Source: Echria macrotheca (Eukaryota > Ascomycota > Sordariomycetes > Sordariales > Schizotheciaceae). From it: DNA of 64,000 bases. Numbering within the stretch: position 1 is the first letter of the stretch; the number at the start of each line of letters is the position of its first letter. Shown piece after piece: positions 63,437 to 64,000 of the stretch. The notes under the pieces are model-generated. The model saw only the letters and a program-made list of their open reading frames with translations. It was not told where the DNA came from and searched no databases. A program made the translations under genes and the position numbers. Where the stretch lies: NCBI GenBank assembly GCA_030411725.1, contig MU839833.1, positions 186,001 to 250,000 of the forward strand, written 5' to 3'.

Positions 63437-64000
63437 ATGTTCTCACGACTGTATCTCCTATGGGCGGCCGGGCTGAGTCTCTGTCTCATTGCAAGCCCCC
63501 TCGTCGCGGCTGGGCCATGCGATCTGTATGCCGCGTGGGGTACGCCATGCGTTGCAGCGCACAGCACGACCCGGGCTCTCTACAACAACTACACCGGTCC
63601 GCTGTACGAGGTCAAGCGTCAGTCCGACAACACGACTACAACCGTGACACCACTGTCGGCTGGGGCCGTCGCCAACGCCACCGCCCAAGACGAGTTCTGC
63701 TCTGGCACAAACTGTCTGATAACTGTCATATTCGACCAGTCCGGACGCGGTAATCAGCTGAGACAGGCCGGACCGGGGGGCTTCCGCGGTTCGGAAGCCG
63801 GTGGCAACGACAAGCTGGCTAATGCGACGGCCGCACCCGTTTTCCTTTCCGGCAAGAAGACATACGGTGTCTTTATTTCGCCCGGTACGGGATACCGCAA
63901 TAATGCGGCCAACGGGACGGCGACGGGTGACGAGCCGCAGGGGATGTATGCCATCTTCGACAGAACGCACTACAACAGCGGGTGCTGCTTCGACTACGGG
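63437..64000 (+). CDS. abfB: GH54 alpha-L-arabinofuranosidase, 5' part
   Basis: The frame runs off the window end after 188 codons. It starts with a signal peptide (MFSRLYLLWAAGLSLCLIAS, then PLVAAG) and continues into the GH54 catalytic domain: GPCDLYAAWGTPCVAAHSTT, ALYNNYTGPLYEVKRQSDNT, FCSGTNCLITVIFDQSGRGN, YGVFISPGTGYRNNAANGTA and HYNSGCCFDYG. Disulfide cysteines of the family are present. GH54 enzymes (AbfB) release terminal arabinose from arabinan and arabinoxylan, normally with a C-terminal arabinose-binding module, which would lie beyond the window. The product is secreted, processed by SEC11, and points to a saprotroph that degrades plant cell wall. Confidence 0.92.
   Translation, partial: MFSRLYLLWAAGLSLCLIASPLVAAGPCDLYAAWGTPCVAAHSTTRALYNNYTGPLYEVKRQSDNTTTTVTPLSAGAVANATAQDEFCSGTNCLITVIFDQSGRGNQLRQAGPGGFRGSEAGGNDKLANATAAPVFLSGKKTYGVFISPGTGYRNNAANGTATGDEPQGMYAIFDRTHYNSGCCFDYG

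Overview
This window comes from a filamentous ascomycete, most likely a Sordariomycete and plausibly of the order Sordariales (Chaetomiaceae-like). The reasons are GC-rich genes broken by short introns (mostly 47-86 nt) with GTRNGT donors, CTRAC-type branch points and YAG acceptors, widely spaced genes on both strands, and typically Pezizomycotina families (HET domain, DUF7580, HsbA, LaeA-like methyltransferase, GH54). The organism call is an inference from gene content; no rDNA or marker gene is present. All exon joins were worked out by hand from splice consensus and reading frame.

Layout. 0-6 kb: HIR3, a histone-chaperone subunit. 7-14.4 kb: the most interesting block, three genes in a row: a C2H2 zinc-finger protein with an NLR-type helical N-terminus (-), a divergently transcribed intracellular DUF7580-subtilisin fusion (+), and convergent with it a fungal gasdermin-like protein (-). 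15-21 kb: a ubiquitin-conjugating E2 and a TBC Rab-GAP. 23.7-24.6 kb: a 903-bp MITE-like element with perfect 30-bp terminal inverted repeats and an internal minisatellite. 25-36 kb: an acidic nuclear protein, a bHLH factor, an HsbA-type secreted protein, a four-helix membrane protein, the signal peptidase subunit SEC11 and a second polytopic membrane protein. 38-49 kb: a BTB protein, a DUF1349 protein, the Pol III factor BRF1, a small secreted protein and a Cys-rich protein. 50-58.8 kb: an MFS transporter, a cysteine hydrolase, a metallophosphoesterase, a DUF3395-like protein and a LaeA-like methyltransferase. 59.6-62.6 kb: a HET-domain/ankyrin protein. 63.4 kb to the end: the start of a GH54 arabinofuranosidase.

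Working together. Housekeeping genes (HIR3, BRF1, SEC11, E2, TBC) are scattered among accessory genes. The 7-14.4 kb block has the parts of a regulated cell-death module: a pore-forming gasdermin, a cytosolic serine protease that could cleave it, and a possible sensor or regulator. It resembles the Podospora HET-Q1/HET-Q2 pair. The HET-ankyrin gene 45 kb away is a second candidate allorecognition gene. Everything about cell death here is inferred from family membership and gene arrangement.
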